A DNA stretch of 64,000 nt, taken from Candidatus Chlorobium antarcticum (GTDB taxonomy: Bacteria > Bacteroidota > Chlorobiia > Chlorobiales > Chlorobiaceae). Of this stretch, positions 45,358 through 55,476 are shown piece after piece (the first letter of the stretch is position 1; each line of letters starts with the position of its first letter). Where the stretch lies: the NCBI GenBank assembly GCA_030765725.1, contig JAVCDF010000008.1, forward strand, positions 45,791 through 109,790, in the 5' to 3' direction. Made by a program: the position numbers and the translations under genes. The notes under the pieces are model-generated. The model ran no database searches and was not told the origin of the DNA. It saw only the letters and a program-made list of their open reading frames with translations.

Positions 45358-46343
45358 TGGGCGGCCCGGAGAGCAGTTACCACGAGCCGGTTCTTGCCGG
45401 GGAGTCGGTTGCCCTGCTGGTTCATGGGCCCGGCCTCTATCTGGATGGAACGCTGGGAGGTGGCGGCCATTCACTGGCCATTCTCCGTGAGCTTGAGCGC
45501 TCAGGTTGGTTGGAGAGTTCGCTCCTTGTGGGGATTGACCAGGACGATGATGCGCTGCAGGAGGCCGGGGTGCGGCTTGCCGGGTATCGGGGGCATGCGG
45601 TTGCCGTCAAGGGAAATTTCCGCGACATTGCCGTACTGACGGCGCGCGAGGTGGCATTGAGGGGGATGGAGCCGAAAGCGGCCGGCATTCTGCTGGATCT
45701 CGGGGTCTCCTCCCATCAGCTGGATGTTCCTGTTCGCGGGTTCAGTTACATGCAGCCGGGCCCTCTTGACATGCGCATGGACAGCGGGGCGCCAGGGACG
45801 GCAGCCGACATTCTCAACAGTGTTCCGGAGGCTGAACTGGCTGCAATTTTTTTCAGGTATGGCGAGGAGCCTCTAAGCCGGATGATTGCCCGTGCGGTGT
45901 GTGTCCGAAGGGTTGAGAAGGGCCCTTTCCTCACAACAGACGAGCTTGCTGATGCGGTGCGCAGCGTTGTGTTTGGACGGGAGCGGGTGATGAAGGCTCT
46001 TTCCCGCGTGTTTCAGGCGCTGAGGATTGCGGTGAACCATGAGTTGGAGGTTCTTGAAAGAGCGCTCGAGGACGCGGTGGCGTTGCTCGGGCCCAAAGGG
46101 CGCATGGCGGTCATCAGTTATCACTCACTTGAAGACAGGATGGTAAAGAGGTTTTTTTCTTCTCTGACGACGGCCGACTGGGGGCCGAAAGGTGTGGGGT
46201 TGCGGGAGCCTGTGATGCCGGCAGAGGCAATAGCGGTTACCCGAAAACCAGTCTGTGCGGGTGCCCAGGAGGTTGCCCGGAATCCTCGGGCCAGAAGTGC
46301 AAAACTCAGGGTTATTGAAAAAAAGGAGGGGGCCGATGAATAG
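45357..46343 (+). CDS. rsmH: 16S rRNA (cytosine(1402)-N4)-methyltransferase
   Basis: 328 residues. YHEPVLAGESVALL, YLDGTLGGGGHSLAIL (AdoMet site), GILLDLGVSSHQLD and GFSYMQPGPLDMRM are diagnostic, as is the late VISYHSLEDRMVKRFF. It methylates C1402 at the ribosomal P site. It overlaps mraZ by 1 base and ftsL by 8 bases. Confidence 0.96.
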   Translation: MGGPESSYHEPVLAGESVALLVHGPGLYLDGTLGGGGHSLAILRELERSGWLESSLLVGIDQDDDALQEAGVRLAGYRGHAVAVKGNFRDIAVLTAREVALRGMEPKAAGILLDLGVSSHQLDVPVRGFSYMQPGPLDMRMDSGAPGTAADILNSVPEAELAAIFFRYGEEPLSRMIARAVCVRRVEKGPFLTTDELADAVRSVVFGRERVMKALSRVFQALRIAVNHELEVLERALEDAVALLGPKGRMAVISYHSLEDRMVKRFFSSLTTADWGPKGVGLREPVMPAEAIAVTRKPVCAGAQEVARNPRARSAKLRVIEKKEGADE

Positions 46344-46800
46344 CAGTTTCAGTGTGAGCTCCATGTTCACAAGAACCAGTCACTTTTTTCGTGGTTCCGG
46401 GCCGGGTGCTCCGGCTGTAGAGGTTCCCTTCCTGAGAGGGACTCATGTTGGGCAAGGGCCTTCGCTTCAGGCGCCTTTTTCCGAAGAGGCTGAGGATGAA
46501 AGAGCTTCTCCCCGGAATGGGGCGAGGTTTGATTTCAGCAGTCTCCTCCAGCTACGCTCGTTTGTCGTTCTGCTGCTTGTCACCGTACTCGCGCTGTTTC
46601 AGATCAACAATATTCTTGCTATACAGAACCTTTCGGCGCGCAATGACCGTCTTCGCAGCACTATCCGCCTCACAGAGAGTGTACTTGCCTCGCAGGAACT
46701 TAAGGTGCGGGAACTACAGAGCATACACAGCCTTACGGAGGTTGCGGGAGGGCTTGGCCTTGCCCCTTCATCGGAGCCTCCTGTTGAACTTGAACCCTGA
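46336..46800 (+). CDS. ftsL: FtsL-like division protein
   Basis: 154 residues. A charged N-terminal region of about 73 residues, one membrane helix (about 74-95) and a short extracytoplasmic coiled coil (IQNLSARNDRLRSTIRLTES). Sequence is not strongly conserved, so the call rests on topology and on the position between rsmH and ftsI. AGGAGGGG precedes the ATG. The cytosolic part is roughly twice that of E. coli FtsL. Confidence 0.75.
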   Translation: MNSSFSVSSMFTRTSHFFRGSGPGAPAVEVPFLRGTHVGQGPSLQAPFSEEAEDERASPRNGARFDFSSLLQLRSFVVLLLVTVLALFQINNILAIQNLSARNDRLRSTIRLTESVLASQELKVRELQSIHSLTEVAGGLGLAPSSEPPVELEP

Positions 46801-46833
46801 CTTCGGGCCAGACTACTACTGAAAGAGACCCTC

Positions 46834-48849
46834 ATGCATGACGAACCGAACACCACCGGCACCAATGAGCGCCTGTTTGCCCGCAGGATAGGGGGCGTTG
46901 TGCTTGGATTCGCCGTTTTTATGGTAGCTCTGGTCGGAATGCTCTTTAATATTCAGATTATTGAAGGCAAAGGGTACCAGAATAAGGCGGCGAAGCAGTA
47001 TGAACGGGTCGTTTCGAGCAGGGCCAGTAGGGGCGACATTCTTGACCGCCATGGACGGATGCTTGCTGAAAGCATTGAGTCCGTATCGTTTTATGCCGAC
47101 CCGAGGGTTGTTCGCCGGACCCCGCTCTTCGACGAAAAGGGCCGTCCTTCAATCAATCCCCGCACGAGGAAGCAGAGAACTTTCGACAACTCTTCCCACA
47201 TTGCCTCGCTCTGTGCCCGTCATCTTGGTGGCAGTCGCCAGTCGTACCTGAATGAGCTGAGGCGGAAGCGCGGGATGGCGGTTCTGGGGCGGAAGATTCC
47301 TATTGCCAAGGCAATGGCGCTGATGGATGAGAAGATCCCGGGATTCTGGTTCGACCGCGAACATCAGCGGTATTACCTGAATGTGGCGGCACAGCTCATA
47401 GGGGTCACCAACAGCCGGAGCCATGGCCAAAGCGGGCTGGAGCTGCAGCTTGAGGGTGATCTCCGCGGCCGTGACGGCACAACGGTCTATCAGAGGACGG
47501 CTACGGGCGAGAAGTATCCCGCCCCCGATGCGCGCCAGCATGCAGCCCTCAAGGGGAATACGGTGGAGCTGACCATTGATGGCGATATCCAGAGTGTTGT
47601 TGAGGACGAACTGGCCAAAATCGTGACGAAGTATAATGCGGTTGCTGCAACGGGCATTGTAATGGAGGTGAAAACTGGCGAGATTCTTGCCATGGCCAAC
47701 AGCCCTACATTCAACTTGAACAACCGTTCAACATGGACGGCGGAAAAAGCGCGCAACCGCTCGGTTGCGGACAGCTTCGAGCCGGGCTCAACCTTCAAGA
47801 TAGTTATGGCTGCTGCCGCTACCGACGAATTGGGCAGGAAGGCTGAAGACAGGGTGTTTGCCCATAACGGAGTCATGCCGGTGTACAATCGATACATCAG
47901 GGACCATGAGCCTTACGGGGATATTTCCTTTCAGGAGGCGATTATGTATTCAAGTAATATTGTGGCGGCTGAAACCGCAATGGCGGTGGGAGGTGAGAAA
48001 TTTTATGAATATGTCCGTCGCTTCGGCTTCGGCTCGAAAACAGGTGTTGGGCTGATAGGAGAGCTTCCCGGCATGGTGAAGCCCCTGAAAGACTGGAGCG
48101 GAACAACCCTTCCCTGGATGGGATATGGGTATGAGGTGATGACGACGCCACTTCAGATTCTGCAGGCTTATGCTGCAGTTGCCAACGGGGGTGAAATGAT
48201 GCGCCCGATGATTGTCAGAAGGGTGAGGGAACCGGACGGCCGGGTTGTGCGTGAGAACAGTCCGGAAGTGGTCCGTCGGGTTATTTCGGGGAGGAGTGCG
48301 GACTATCTCAGCCGTGAGTATTTCCGGGCGGTGGTTGATAGCGGAACGGCTGTTTCTGCGGCAATAAAGGGGATAAGTGTTGCGGGAAAAACCGGCACGG
48401 CCCAGCGGGCGAAGGACGGCAACTACAGGACCAGGGTCTATGTGTCGTCGTTTGTGGGCTATTTCCCCGTAGAGGATCCCCGTTATGCAATTATCGTGCT
48501 TGTTGAAGATCCAAAGCCGGCGTATTATGCCTCCACTGTTGCCGCCCCCTCGTTTTCCTCCATTGCTTCAAGGATGATAGCCTGTTCAGGGGAGCTTCAG
48601 AAAAACCTTTCCATGCATTCGGCCGAGCAGGAGGCGCTCCGTTCCATAACAACGGTTGCTGTTCCCGAGCTGGCAGGCCTTAGGGTAGATGAAGCAAAGC
48701 GGCTTCTGCGGTGGCTTGGGCTGAGGATGGAAATTTCTGGAGAGAGGAAGGGGTTTGTTGCGGCGCAGAATGTTGCACCCGGCAGTCGGGTAGAAAAGAA
48801 AAGAACCATAACGGTTACCGTTGCAGAGACGAATATGGAGAGGAGGTAG
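46834..48849 (+). CDS. ftsI: Division-specific peptidoglycan transpeptidase (FtsI/PBP3) with C-terminal PASTA domain
   Basis: 671 residues. One N-terminal membrane helix (about 21-42), a pedestal domain (RGDILDRHGRMLAES), then the transpeptidase with SxxK at Ser319 (GSTFK), SSN and KTGT at 519-522. A PASTA domain occupies the last ~60 residues (VAVPELAGLRVDEAKRLL, VAPGSRVEKK). PASTA domains are best known from Gram-positive PBPs. It cross-links septal wall. murE follows after 2 bases. Confidence 0.94.
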   Translation: MHDEPNTTGTNERLFARRIGGVVLGFAVFMVALVGMLFNIQIIEGKGYQNKAAKQYERVVSSRASRGDILDRHGRMLAESIESVSFYADPRVVRRTPLFDEKGRPSINPRTRKQRTFDNSSHIASLCARHLGGSRQSYLNELRRKRGMAVLGRKIPIAKAMALMDEKIPGFWFDREHQRYYLNVAAQLIGVTNSRSHGQSGLELQLEGDLRGRDGTTVYQRTATGEKYPAPDARQHAALKGNTVELTIDGDIQSVVEDELAKIVTKYNAVAATGIVMEVKTGEILAMANSPTFNLNNRSTWTAEKARNRSVADSFEPGSTFKIVMAAAATDELGRKAEDRVFAHNGVMPVYNRYIRDHEPYGDISFQEAIMYSSNIVAAETAMAVGGEKFYEYVRRFGFGSKTGVGLIGELPGMVKPLKDWSGTTLPWMGYGYEVMTTPLQILQAYAAVANGGEMMRPMIVRRVREPDGRVVRENSPEVVRRVISGRSADYLSREYFRAVVDSGTAVSAAIKGISVAGKTGTAQRAKDGNYRTRVYVSSFVGYFPVEDPRYAIIVLVEDPKPAYYASTVAAPSFSSIASRMIACSGELQKNLSMHSAEQEALRSITTVAVPELAGLRVDEAKRLLRWLGLRMEISGERKGFVAAQNVAPGSRVEKKRTITVTVAETNMERR

Positions 48850-48851
48850 AT

Positions 48852-50408
48852 GTGAACGATTCGCTTCCCATTCCGCGCCTTCTTGAGGCGCTCACCGGGG
48901 CCCAAACCCTTGCTGGCGAATCCTGCGGGGGCGTTGTGTCGATGGTTTCCAGCGATTCGCGGGAGACTCTGCCTGGCGGGCTTTTTGTTGCAATCAGGGG
49001 GTTTCTGGTCGATGGGCACAATTTTGTGGCTGACGCCCTCCGTCGGGGAGCTGGGGCTGTTATATGTGAGGATTTCCCAAAAGGGGAAGTACCCTCGGGG
49101 GTCTGCTTTATAAGGGTTCTCGACGCACGGCGGGCACTTGCCGAGGCAGCCTTCGCATTCTATGGCGGGGCGCCCGAGCAGCTTGCTGTCATAGGGGTGA
49201 CTGGTACAAACGGCAAGACGACAACGGCCATGCTGATTGCCGCCATGCTCAACCGGAATGGTATCCGCTGCGGCTATATCGGGACGGGTCGGGCAGTGAT
49301 TGGAGATGAGGAGATTCCTCTGGAGAGGACCACTCCCGAGGCCCATGGACTGCACCGGCTTTTGAGGAGAATGGTTGACGCGGGGTGCCGCGCCGTTTCT
49401 ATGGAGGTGTCGTCGCATGCACTCATGCTTCAGCGGGTTCACTCTGTCCGTTTCAGGGTGGCGGTGTTCACCAACCTGACGGCTGAGCATCTTGATTTTC
49501 ACGGCTCAATGGAAGAGTATGCCGAAGCCAAGCGGCGCCTGTTCCGGCAGCTTCTTCCGGGTGGCAGGGCGGTTTTCAATATGGACGACCCCCGTGCCCC
49601 CTTTATGGCTGAAGGAATCCCGTCGGAGTCGTGCAGCGGGTGCTCTCTTTCCGGTTCGCCGGACGGGCCGCATGAGACGCATGGGGAGCTCTGCCGGGAT
49701 TGGTTCCGGGCGGAGGTGCTCAGCGAGGATGCTGAGTCCTCGCGCCTGCGGCTTTCATTCCCTGATGGAGAGTTTAAGGGGGGGCTTCGGATTCCGGGAA
49801 GATTTAATGTGATGAATGCGCTTCTTGCCACGGCGGCCTGCCACGCAATGGGGGTTCCGGGTGGGTCCGCTGCCGCCAGCCTCACTCTCCTTCCGCCGGT
49901 GGAGGGACGCATGGAACGGGTAGACGGAGGGCCGGGCCGTGTCAGGGCGATTGTTGATTATGCCCATACTCCCGATGCTCTTCTGCGGGTTCTCGACACG
50001 CTTGCCCAGTTGAAGCCGGCGGGCGGGCGTCTCGGGGTTGTTTTTGGGTGCGGAGGCGACCGGGACGCTTCAAAGCGGCCTGAAATGGGACGAATTGCGG
50101 AGGAGAGGGCGGACATGGTCATTCTTACTTCCGACAACCCGAGAGGTGAGGATCCGGAAAGGATTCTTGACGATATTGAGCGGGGAATGAGCGGCCGCCG
50201 GTACCGTCGCATTACTGATCGGGGGGAGGCTATTGGAGCGGCTGTCGGAGAGCTTGGGGAGAGCGATATTCTTCTTGTGGCCGGTAAAGGAAGAGAATTA
50301 TATCAGGAGAGTATGGGAAAGCGGGTGTTTTTTTCGGATCGGGAGTTTTTGCTCAAGTCCATGAGGGCGGAAGGCGGCGTGCCCTCAGTCGGTGGGGAGG
50401 GAGTATGA
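48852..50408 (+). CDS. murE: UDP-MurNAc-tripeptide synthetase (meso-DAP adding)
   Basis: 518 residues from a GTG at 48852, preceded by a perfect AGGAGG. The Mur ligase P-loop GVTGTNGKTTT, FTNLTAEHLDFHGSMEEYA, and DNPRGEDP are seen. The DNPR motif marks meso-diaminopimelate as the amino acid added. The in-frame sequence upstream to 48711 lies inside ftsI. It overlaps murF by 4 bases. Confidence 0.95.
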   Translation: MNDSLPIPRLLEALTGAQTLAGESCGGVVSMVSSDSRETLPGGLFVAIRGFLVDGHNFVADALRRGAGAVICEDFPKGEVPSGVCFIRVLDARRALAEAAFAFYGGAPEQLAVIGVTGTNGKTTTAMLIAAMLNRNGIRCGYIGTGRAVIGDEEIPLERTTPEAHGLHRLLRRMVDAGCRAVSMEVSSHALMLQRVHSVRFRVAVFTNLTAEHLDFHGSMEEYAEAKRRLFRQLLPGGRAVFNMDDPRAPFMAEGIPSESCSGCSLSGSPDGPHETHGELCRDWFRAEVLSEDAESSRLRLSFPDGEFKGGLRIPGRFNVMNALLATAACHAMGVPGGSAAASLTLLPPVEGRMERVDGGPGRVRAIVDYAHTPDALLRVLDTLAQLKPAGGRLGVVFGCGGDRDASKRPEMGRIAEERADMVILTSDNPRGEDPERILDDIERGMSGRRYRRITDRGEAIGAAVGELGESDILLVAGKGRELYQESMGKRVFFSDREFLLKSMRAEGGVPSVGGEGV

Positions 50409-51826
50409 AAGGGGTTCTTTCATTGGCGGATTTCAGGCGGTGCGGCGAGCTGGTTGTGAATCCCGGGGCGCCCATGCCTGTGGAAGTGGCGGACCCTGCA
50501 GTCAGTATCGATTCCCGTAAAGTGGAAGAGGGGGGGATTTTTGTGGCCCTGACAGGCGAGCGGATGGACGGGCACCGCTTCGTTGAAGATGTCTTTCGGC
50601 GGGGAGCCTTGCTTGCTGTCGTCTCGCGCGAGTGGTTCGAGGCTTCCGGCTCTCCCCTTCCCCCTCCCAGGCGGGGAATTCTTGTTGTTCGGGATACCGT
50701 TCTGGGGTTGCAACAGCTGGCAACCATCTACAGGGAGTCGTTCGGGATTCCAGTGGTTGGCGTCGGAGGCAGCAACGGGAAAACCACGACCAAGGAGATG
50801 CTTGGTGCGGTTCTCTCCACAGCGTTCCGGGTCCATATGAGCTACGCAAACCTCAACAATCATCTCGGCGTTCCCCTGACGCTTCTTTCCATGAGGCAGG
50901 ATACCGAGATTGCCGTCGTGGAGATGGGAATCAACCATCCTGGAGAGATGGAGCTATTAGCCTCAATTGCACGGCCGACGCATGGCCTGTTGACCAATAT
51001 TGGCCATGAACATCTTGAGTTTCTTGTGGATCTTGACGGGGTCAAGAGGGCTGAGCGGACGCTCTTCTCATTTCTTGATGAATCCGGCGGAATTATTTTT
51101 GTCAATAATGATGACCCGCGCCTTTGCGACGCTGCTGTTGACCCCCGCCGTCACATTCTCTACGGGATGAATGACGGGGGCGGGTGCCAGTTCCGGGCTG
51201 GGGCAGTCAGTGTGCTGGCAGACGGCGCGCTGAAGTTTACGCTTCATTTCCCGCGGGGCGATGAGGAGATACGGCTGAACTTTACGGGGCGGCACAATGC
51301 GCTGAATGCTTTGGCGGCCGCAACGGTGGGAATGTTTTTTGGCATTGAGCTTCCCGATATACGCCGCGGCCTTGAGGGGCTGCTGCCCCAAGAGGGGTGG
51401 AAGCGGCTTGAGGTGGTTTCTGCCGGAGGGATTACCATTCTGAATGATACCTACAATGCCAATCCCGACTCAATGCGACTTGCTATTGACGCTCTTATTG
51501 ATATTCCCTGCCGAGGACGGCGCCTAGCGGTCATTGGCGACATGCTTGAGCTTGGGAGTGCGGGCCCTAGTGAGCACGCAGCAACCGGGAGATATCTCGC
51601 CGGAAGGAATGTGGATGTGATTTTTTCTTTTGGCGATCTTGCCGGGAGCGTCTGCCGCCTGAACCCTGAGCGCTGCCGCGGTCATTTCACCAGCCGCGAA
51701 AAACTTTTCGATGCAGTTTCCGCTGAACTTGGGGAGGGTGATGCGGTTCTGTTCAAAGGGTCGCGTGGTATGAAGCTTGAAGAGACGGTTGCGGCAATTC
51801 TGGCCGCCAGAACAACAAATAGCTGA
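50405..51826 (+). CDS. murF: UDP-MurNAc-tripeptide:D-Ala-D-Ala ligase
   Basis: 473 residues. P-loop GVGGSNGKTTTKEM, TNIGHEHLEFL, NDTYNANPDSM and the C-terminal GSRGMKLEE are characteristic of MurF, which adds the D-Ala-D-Ala dipeptide to the wall precursor. ATG overlaps the murE stop by 4 bases, and mraY begins 10 bases later. Confidence 0.96.
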   Translation: MKGVLSLADFRRCGELVVNPGAPMPVEVADPAVSIDSRKVEEGGIFVALTGERMDGHRFVEDVFRRGALLAVVSREWFEASGSPLPPPRRGILVVRDTVLGLQQLATIYRESFGIPVVGVGGSNGKTTTKEMLGAVLSTAFRVHMSYANLNNHLGVPLTLLSMRQDTEIAVVEMGINHPGEMELLASIARPTHGLLTNIGHEHLEFLVDLDGVKRAERTLFSFLDESGGIIFVNNDDPRLCDAAVDPRRHILYGMNDGGGCQFRAGAVSVLADGALKFTLHFPRGDEEIRLNFTGRHNALNALAAATVGMFFGIELPDIRRGLEGLLPQEGWKRLEVVSAGGITILNDTYNANPDSMRLAIDALIDIPCRGRRLAVIGDMLELGSAGPSEHAATGRYLAGRNVDVIFSFGDLAGSVCRLNPERCRGHFTSREKLFDAVSAELGEGDAVLFKGSRGMKLEETVAAILAARTTNS

Positions 51827-51836
51827 CTGAAGCACT

Positions 51837-52940
51837 ATGCTCTATTATCTGCTTAAGTATATCAATGAGGTGTTTGATCCTCCCGGGCTTGGCGTCATTG
51901 AGTACCTCACATTCCGGGCAAGCGCGGCCGCCATTACGGCGCTTCTCATCACCCTTGTTGCCGGCCCCTGGTTTATTTCCCAAGTCAGGGTGCGCTTCAT
52001 TGAACCGGTGAAGGAGGAGGCTCCGCCGGAACACCGGAACAAGAATCTGCCGACCATGGGAGGGCTGCTCATCATCATTTCGGTCGAAATTTCGGTGCTC
52101 CTGTGGTCGAAGTTCACCGATCCCCATGTCTGGCTTATCATGCTTGCCCTTCTGTGGATGGGTGCCATCGGCTTCATTGACGACTACAGCAAGGTGGTGC
52201 TTAAGGTGAAAGGGGGGCTTTCGGCGCGCTGGAAGCTGATCGGCCAGATTTCCCTCGGTCTCGTTGTGGGCATCTACACCTCGGTGGACCCTTTATTTTC
52301 GGTGCTTATGAGGGAGACCGCGGTTCCGTTTTTCAAACACCTGACCATTGATTACGGCGTCTTTTATATTCCTGTGGTCATTTTTATAATTACCGCGATC
52401 TCCAATGCGGTCAATCTTACGGATGGACTGGACGGGCTGGCTGCTGGAAGTTCCGCTATCGTCATTTTTGGCCTTGGTGGATTCGCCTACTTGGCTGGAA
52501 ACGCCGTCTATGCTTCTTATCTGAGCATTCCTTTCATTCCTGGTGGCGGCGAAATTGCCGTTGTCTGCATGGCAATTACCATGGCCTGTGTCGGGTTTCT
52601 GTGGTTCAATGCCAATCCGGCCGAAATCATTATGGGCGATACCGGTTCGCTTGCCCTTGGTAGCGCCATTGCTGTGACCGCCCTGCTTATCAAGCAGGAG
52701 CTTCTTCTGCCGGTGCTCGGGGGTGTTTTTTTTCTTGAGACGATTTCGGTGTCCGTACAGGTACTCTATTTCAAGTATACCCGGATGCGCTTCGGCGAGG
52801 GTCGCCGGATTTTTCTGATGGCGCCGCTGCATCATCATTTCCAACTCAAGGGGTGGGCGGAACAGAAAATCGTGATACGGTTCTGGATTATCACCATCCT
52901 CCTTTTTCTCACCAGCCTTATGACGCTCAAACTCAGATGA
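51837..52940 (+). CDS. mraY: Phospho-MurNAc-pentapeptide transferase
   Basis: 367 residues, ten membrane segments. [36 protein letters not shown] (catalytic Asp) and [12 protein letters not shown] are standard. It attaches the precursor to undecaprenyl phosphate, making lipid I on the inner face of the membrane. Its stop overlaps the murD start by 4 bases. Confidence 0.97.
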   Translation: MLYYLLKYINEVFDPPGLGVIEYLTFRASAAAITALLITLVAGPWFISQVRVRFIEPVKEEAPPEHRNKNLPTMGGLLIIISVEISVLLWSKFTDPHVWLIMLALLWMGAIGFIDDYSKVVLKVKGGLSARWKLIGQISLGLVVGIYTSVDPLFSVLMRETAVPFFKHLTIDYGVFYIPVVIFIITAISNAVNLTDGLDGLAAGSSAIVIFGLGGFAYLAGNAVYASYLSIPFIPGGGEIAVVCMAITMACVGFLWFNANPAEIIMGDTGSLALGSAIAVTALLIKQELLLPVLGGVFFLETISVSVQVLYFKYTRMRFGEGRRIFLMAPLHHHFQLKGWAEQKIVIRFWIITILLFLTSLMTLKLR

Positions 52941-54334
52941 AAGGACAGTGTGTATCGGGGGCAAGGGTATCGGTTATCGGTGCCGGAAGAAGCGGGATGG
53001 CCGCGGCCATGCTGCTCGCCCGCAACGGAGCTTCGGCGCTGCTCAGCGAGCTTGGCCCTCTGGCTGGGGAGGAGGTCGAGCGGCTTCGTCGGTGCGGTGT
53101 TGCCGTGGAGTCCGGCGGCCATTCAGAGCGGGCTCTCAATGTTGATTTTTCGGTTGTCAGCCCAGGTATTCCGCCTTCTGCTCCGGCGTTGAAAGAGCTT
53201 GAGGGAAGAGGTATTCCGCTTTACAGCGAGATTGAGGTTGCCTCCTGGTTCTGCCGTGCGAAGATAGTGGGGATTACCGGTACTGACGGCAAAACAACCA
53301 CGGCAACGCTTGTGCATGAAATTGCGGAAGCCGAAGGAAGGCTTCGGGGAAGAGGAGCCTGGAGTGTGGGAAACATCGGTGTGCCGTTTTCCGCCATGGT
53401 TGAGAACATGAAGGAGGGGGACGCTGCGATTGTGGAGTTGAGCAGTTACCAGCTTGAGCTGTGCGTCTCCTTTCGTCCCGATGTGGCGGTTCTTACCAAT
53501 ATTACGCCCGACCATCTCGGCCGTTACGGCGGGAGCATGCAACGATATGCTGAAGCAAAGTTTCGGATCTGTATGAACCAGAAAGAGGGAGATACCCTTA
53601 TATACAATGCTGACGATCCTTTCCTTGAGGAGCATTTCGGCGGGGGCGCCTTCCCTTTCAGGAGAGTCCCCTTCTCTCTTCAGGAGCAGCCTTCGGCCGC
53701 TGTGCTCGAGGGCGGGGTGTTTCTTCGTGATGGAGAAATAGTGGTTGCGGGTGAAGGCAAAGGGCGCGGGGTCGTAAGGACGGAGGAATTCCTGAAAAAC
53801 AGTTTCAGGGGGCGCCATAATATATATAATGCCCTTGCGGCGGTTGCCGTGTCCGGTGCTCTCGGTATCGGAGATGGGGTTGTACTGGATGCGCTCCGGG
53901 CGTTTGAGGGCGTTCGGCACCGGCAGCAGTTTGTCCGCCATCTGGGCGGCTCCGACTGGATCAACGATTCGAAGGCGACCAATGTCAATGCCATGCGCCA
54001 GGCTCTTGAGGCTGTGCCGGGCAAGATTGTGCTGATTGCCGGTGGTCGCGACAAGGGCAATGATTACGGCTCTTTACTTCCACTGGCGGCCGACAAAGTG
54101 GAGCTGCTACTGGCTGTTGGGGAGTCGCGCCCGCTGCTTTCTGCCGCTTTCAATGGGGTTGTCAGGGTTCAGGAGGTCGGTTCGCTTGAGGAGGCGGTGG
54201 CGCTTGCCCGTTCCTTTGCGGGAGAGGGCCGGACGGTGCTTTTTTCTCCCGGATGCGCAAGTTTCGATATGTTCGGAAATTTTGAAGAGCGCGGAGAGCA
54301 CTTTATACAATGCGTCAACAGTATGGAGGAGTGA
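52937..54334 (+). CDS. murD: UDP-MurNAc-L-alanine:D-glutamate ligase
   Basis: 465 residues. The N-terminal [20 protein letters not shown] dinucleotide fold, P-loop [21 protein letters not shown] and [15 protein letters not shown] are typical. The ATG at 52937 overlaps the mraY stop (ATGA), and sequence upstream belongs to mraY. ftsW begins at its stop. Confidence 0.95.
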   Translation: MKGQCVSGARVSVIGAGRSGMAAAMLLARNGASALLSELGPLAGEEVERLRRCGVAVESGGHSERALNVDFSVVSPGIPPSAPALKELEGRGIPLYSEIEVASWFCRAKIVGITGTDGKTTTATLVHEIAEAEGRLRGRGAWSVGNIGVPFSAMVENMKEGDAAIVELSSYQLELCVSFRPDVAVLTNITPDHLGRYGGSMQRYAEAKFRICMNQKEGDTLIYNADDPFLEEHFGGGAFPFRRVPFSLQEQPSAAVLEGGVFLRDGEIVVAGEGKGRGVVRTEEFLKNSFRGRHNIYNALAAVAVSGALGIGDGVVLDALRAFEGVRHRQQFVRHLGGSDWINDSKATNVNAMRQALEAVPGKIVLIAGGRDKGNDYGSLLPLAADKVELLLAVGESRPLLSAAFNGVVRVQEVGSLEEAVALARSFAGEGRTVLFSPGCASFDMFGNFEERGEHFIQCVNSMEE

Positions 54335-55476
54335 TGGATCCCCTCTCCACTTCTCGGGGCGGCGCGATTGCCGGCAAGATGCTGCTCCTCATTGTTGCGA
54401 TACTGATGTGCATAGGGGTGGTTGTGGTTTACAGCAGCGGAGCGGGATGGGCTCAAACCAAGTTCTCCAACCGTGAGTACTTCCTCTACCGCCATCTGGT
54501 TTTTACTGTTGCAGGCATCGGCGTGGTGCTTGGTGTTTCCCGTCTGGATTACCATGTTTTCCGGAAAATCAGCAAGATTCTTCTGATTGCAAGCCTTGGC
54601 ATTCTCACGCTTCTGCTCTTGCTGAAGTTGGTGGGTGTTATCCATGGTGCCGCCCGGTGGATAGGGGTTGGCCCGGTGAAGTTCCAGGCATCAGATCTTG
54701 CTAAATATGCCCTCATATTCCATATTTCCCGACTACTTGAGGAGAAGCAAAGCCACATTCGCGATCTGACCACAAGCTTTGTGCCTATGATGGCGCTTGT
54801 TTTGGCAGTTGTTGTTCTTGTTGCTCTGGAGCCGAATTTCAGTACGGCTTCGCTGATTGGCATCATAGGGTTGACAATGATGTTCATTGGCGGGGTGAGT
54901 CTTCGCCATATCTGGACGACGCTGCTTTCGGTGGTGCCGTTTGCCATCATCTATGCCATGATTGCTCCATACAGGATGGCCCGGTTGACGGCGTTTTTCA
55001 CTTCCGATGAGAAAAAGCTGAGCTATCAGGTGGTTCAGGCGCTCATAGGACTGGGAAACGGCGGGCTTCAGGGTCTTGGCATGGGTGAGAGTAAGCAGCG
55101 GGAACTCTATCTGCCGCTTTCCTATAATGATTTTGTTTTTGTGGTCATAGGCGAGGAGTATGGATTTATCGGGGCGGTTACGGTGCTGTTACTCTTTGCC
55201 GGCCTCTTGGTCTGTGGTATTATTATTGCCAAAAATGCCCCGGATGCTTTTGGGCGATATGTCGCGTCCGGTATTTCGGTAGCCATTGCGCTTTTTGCCT
55301 TCATCAATATTGCGGTTGCCTGCCACCTAATTCCAGCCACCGGCGTGGCGCTTCCCTTTATCAGTTACGGAGGGACGGCGCTTCTGGCTAATTCTCTGGG
55401 CATCGGGATTCTCGTCAGTATTTCAGGCCACAGAAAACGGATGATGATGCAGGGGTTGGAGAAACGGGAATTATGA
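54334..55476 (+). CDS. ftsW: SEDS-family septal glycosyltransferase FtsW
   Basis: 380 residues, about ten membrane helices. [32 protein letters not shown] and [19 protein letters not shown] are diagnostic. FtsW polymerises septal glycan together with FtsI. GGAGGA lies 3 bases before the ATG at 54334; an ATG at 54310 inside murD is an alternative. It overlaps murG by 4 bases. Confidence 0.93.
   Translation: MDPLSTSRGGAIAGKMLLLIVAILMCIGVVVVYSSGAGWAQTKFSNREYFLYRHLVFTVAGIGVVLGVSRLDYHVFRKISKILLIASLGILTLLLLLKLVGVIHGAARWIGVGPVKFQASDLAKYALIFHISRLLEEKQSHIRDLTTSFVPMMALVLAVVVLVALEPNFSTASLIGIIGLTMMFIGGVSLRHIWTTLLSVVPFAIIYAMIAPYRMARLTAFFTSDEKKLSYQVVQALIGLGNGGLQGLGMGESKQRELYLPLSYNDFVFVVIGEEYGFIGAVTVLLLFAGLLVCGIIIAKNAPDAFGRYVASGISVAIALFAFINIAVACHLIPATGVALPFISYGGTALLANSLGIGILVSISGHRKRMMMQGLEKREL

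Noticed and set aside
48597..49502. 301-codon open frame on the minus strand
   Set aside because: It lies antisense to ftsI and murE, both well identified, and its product shows no family features.
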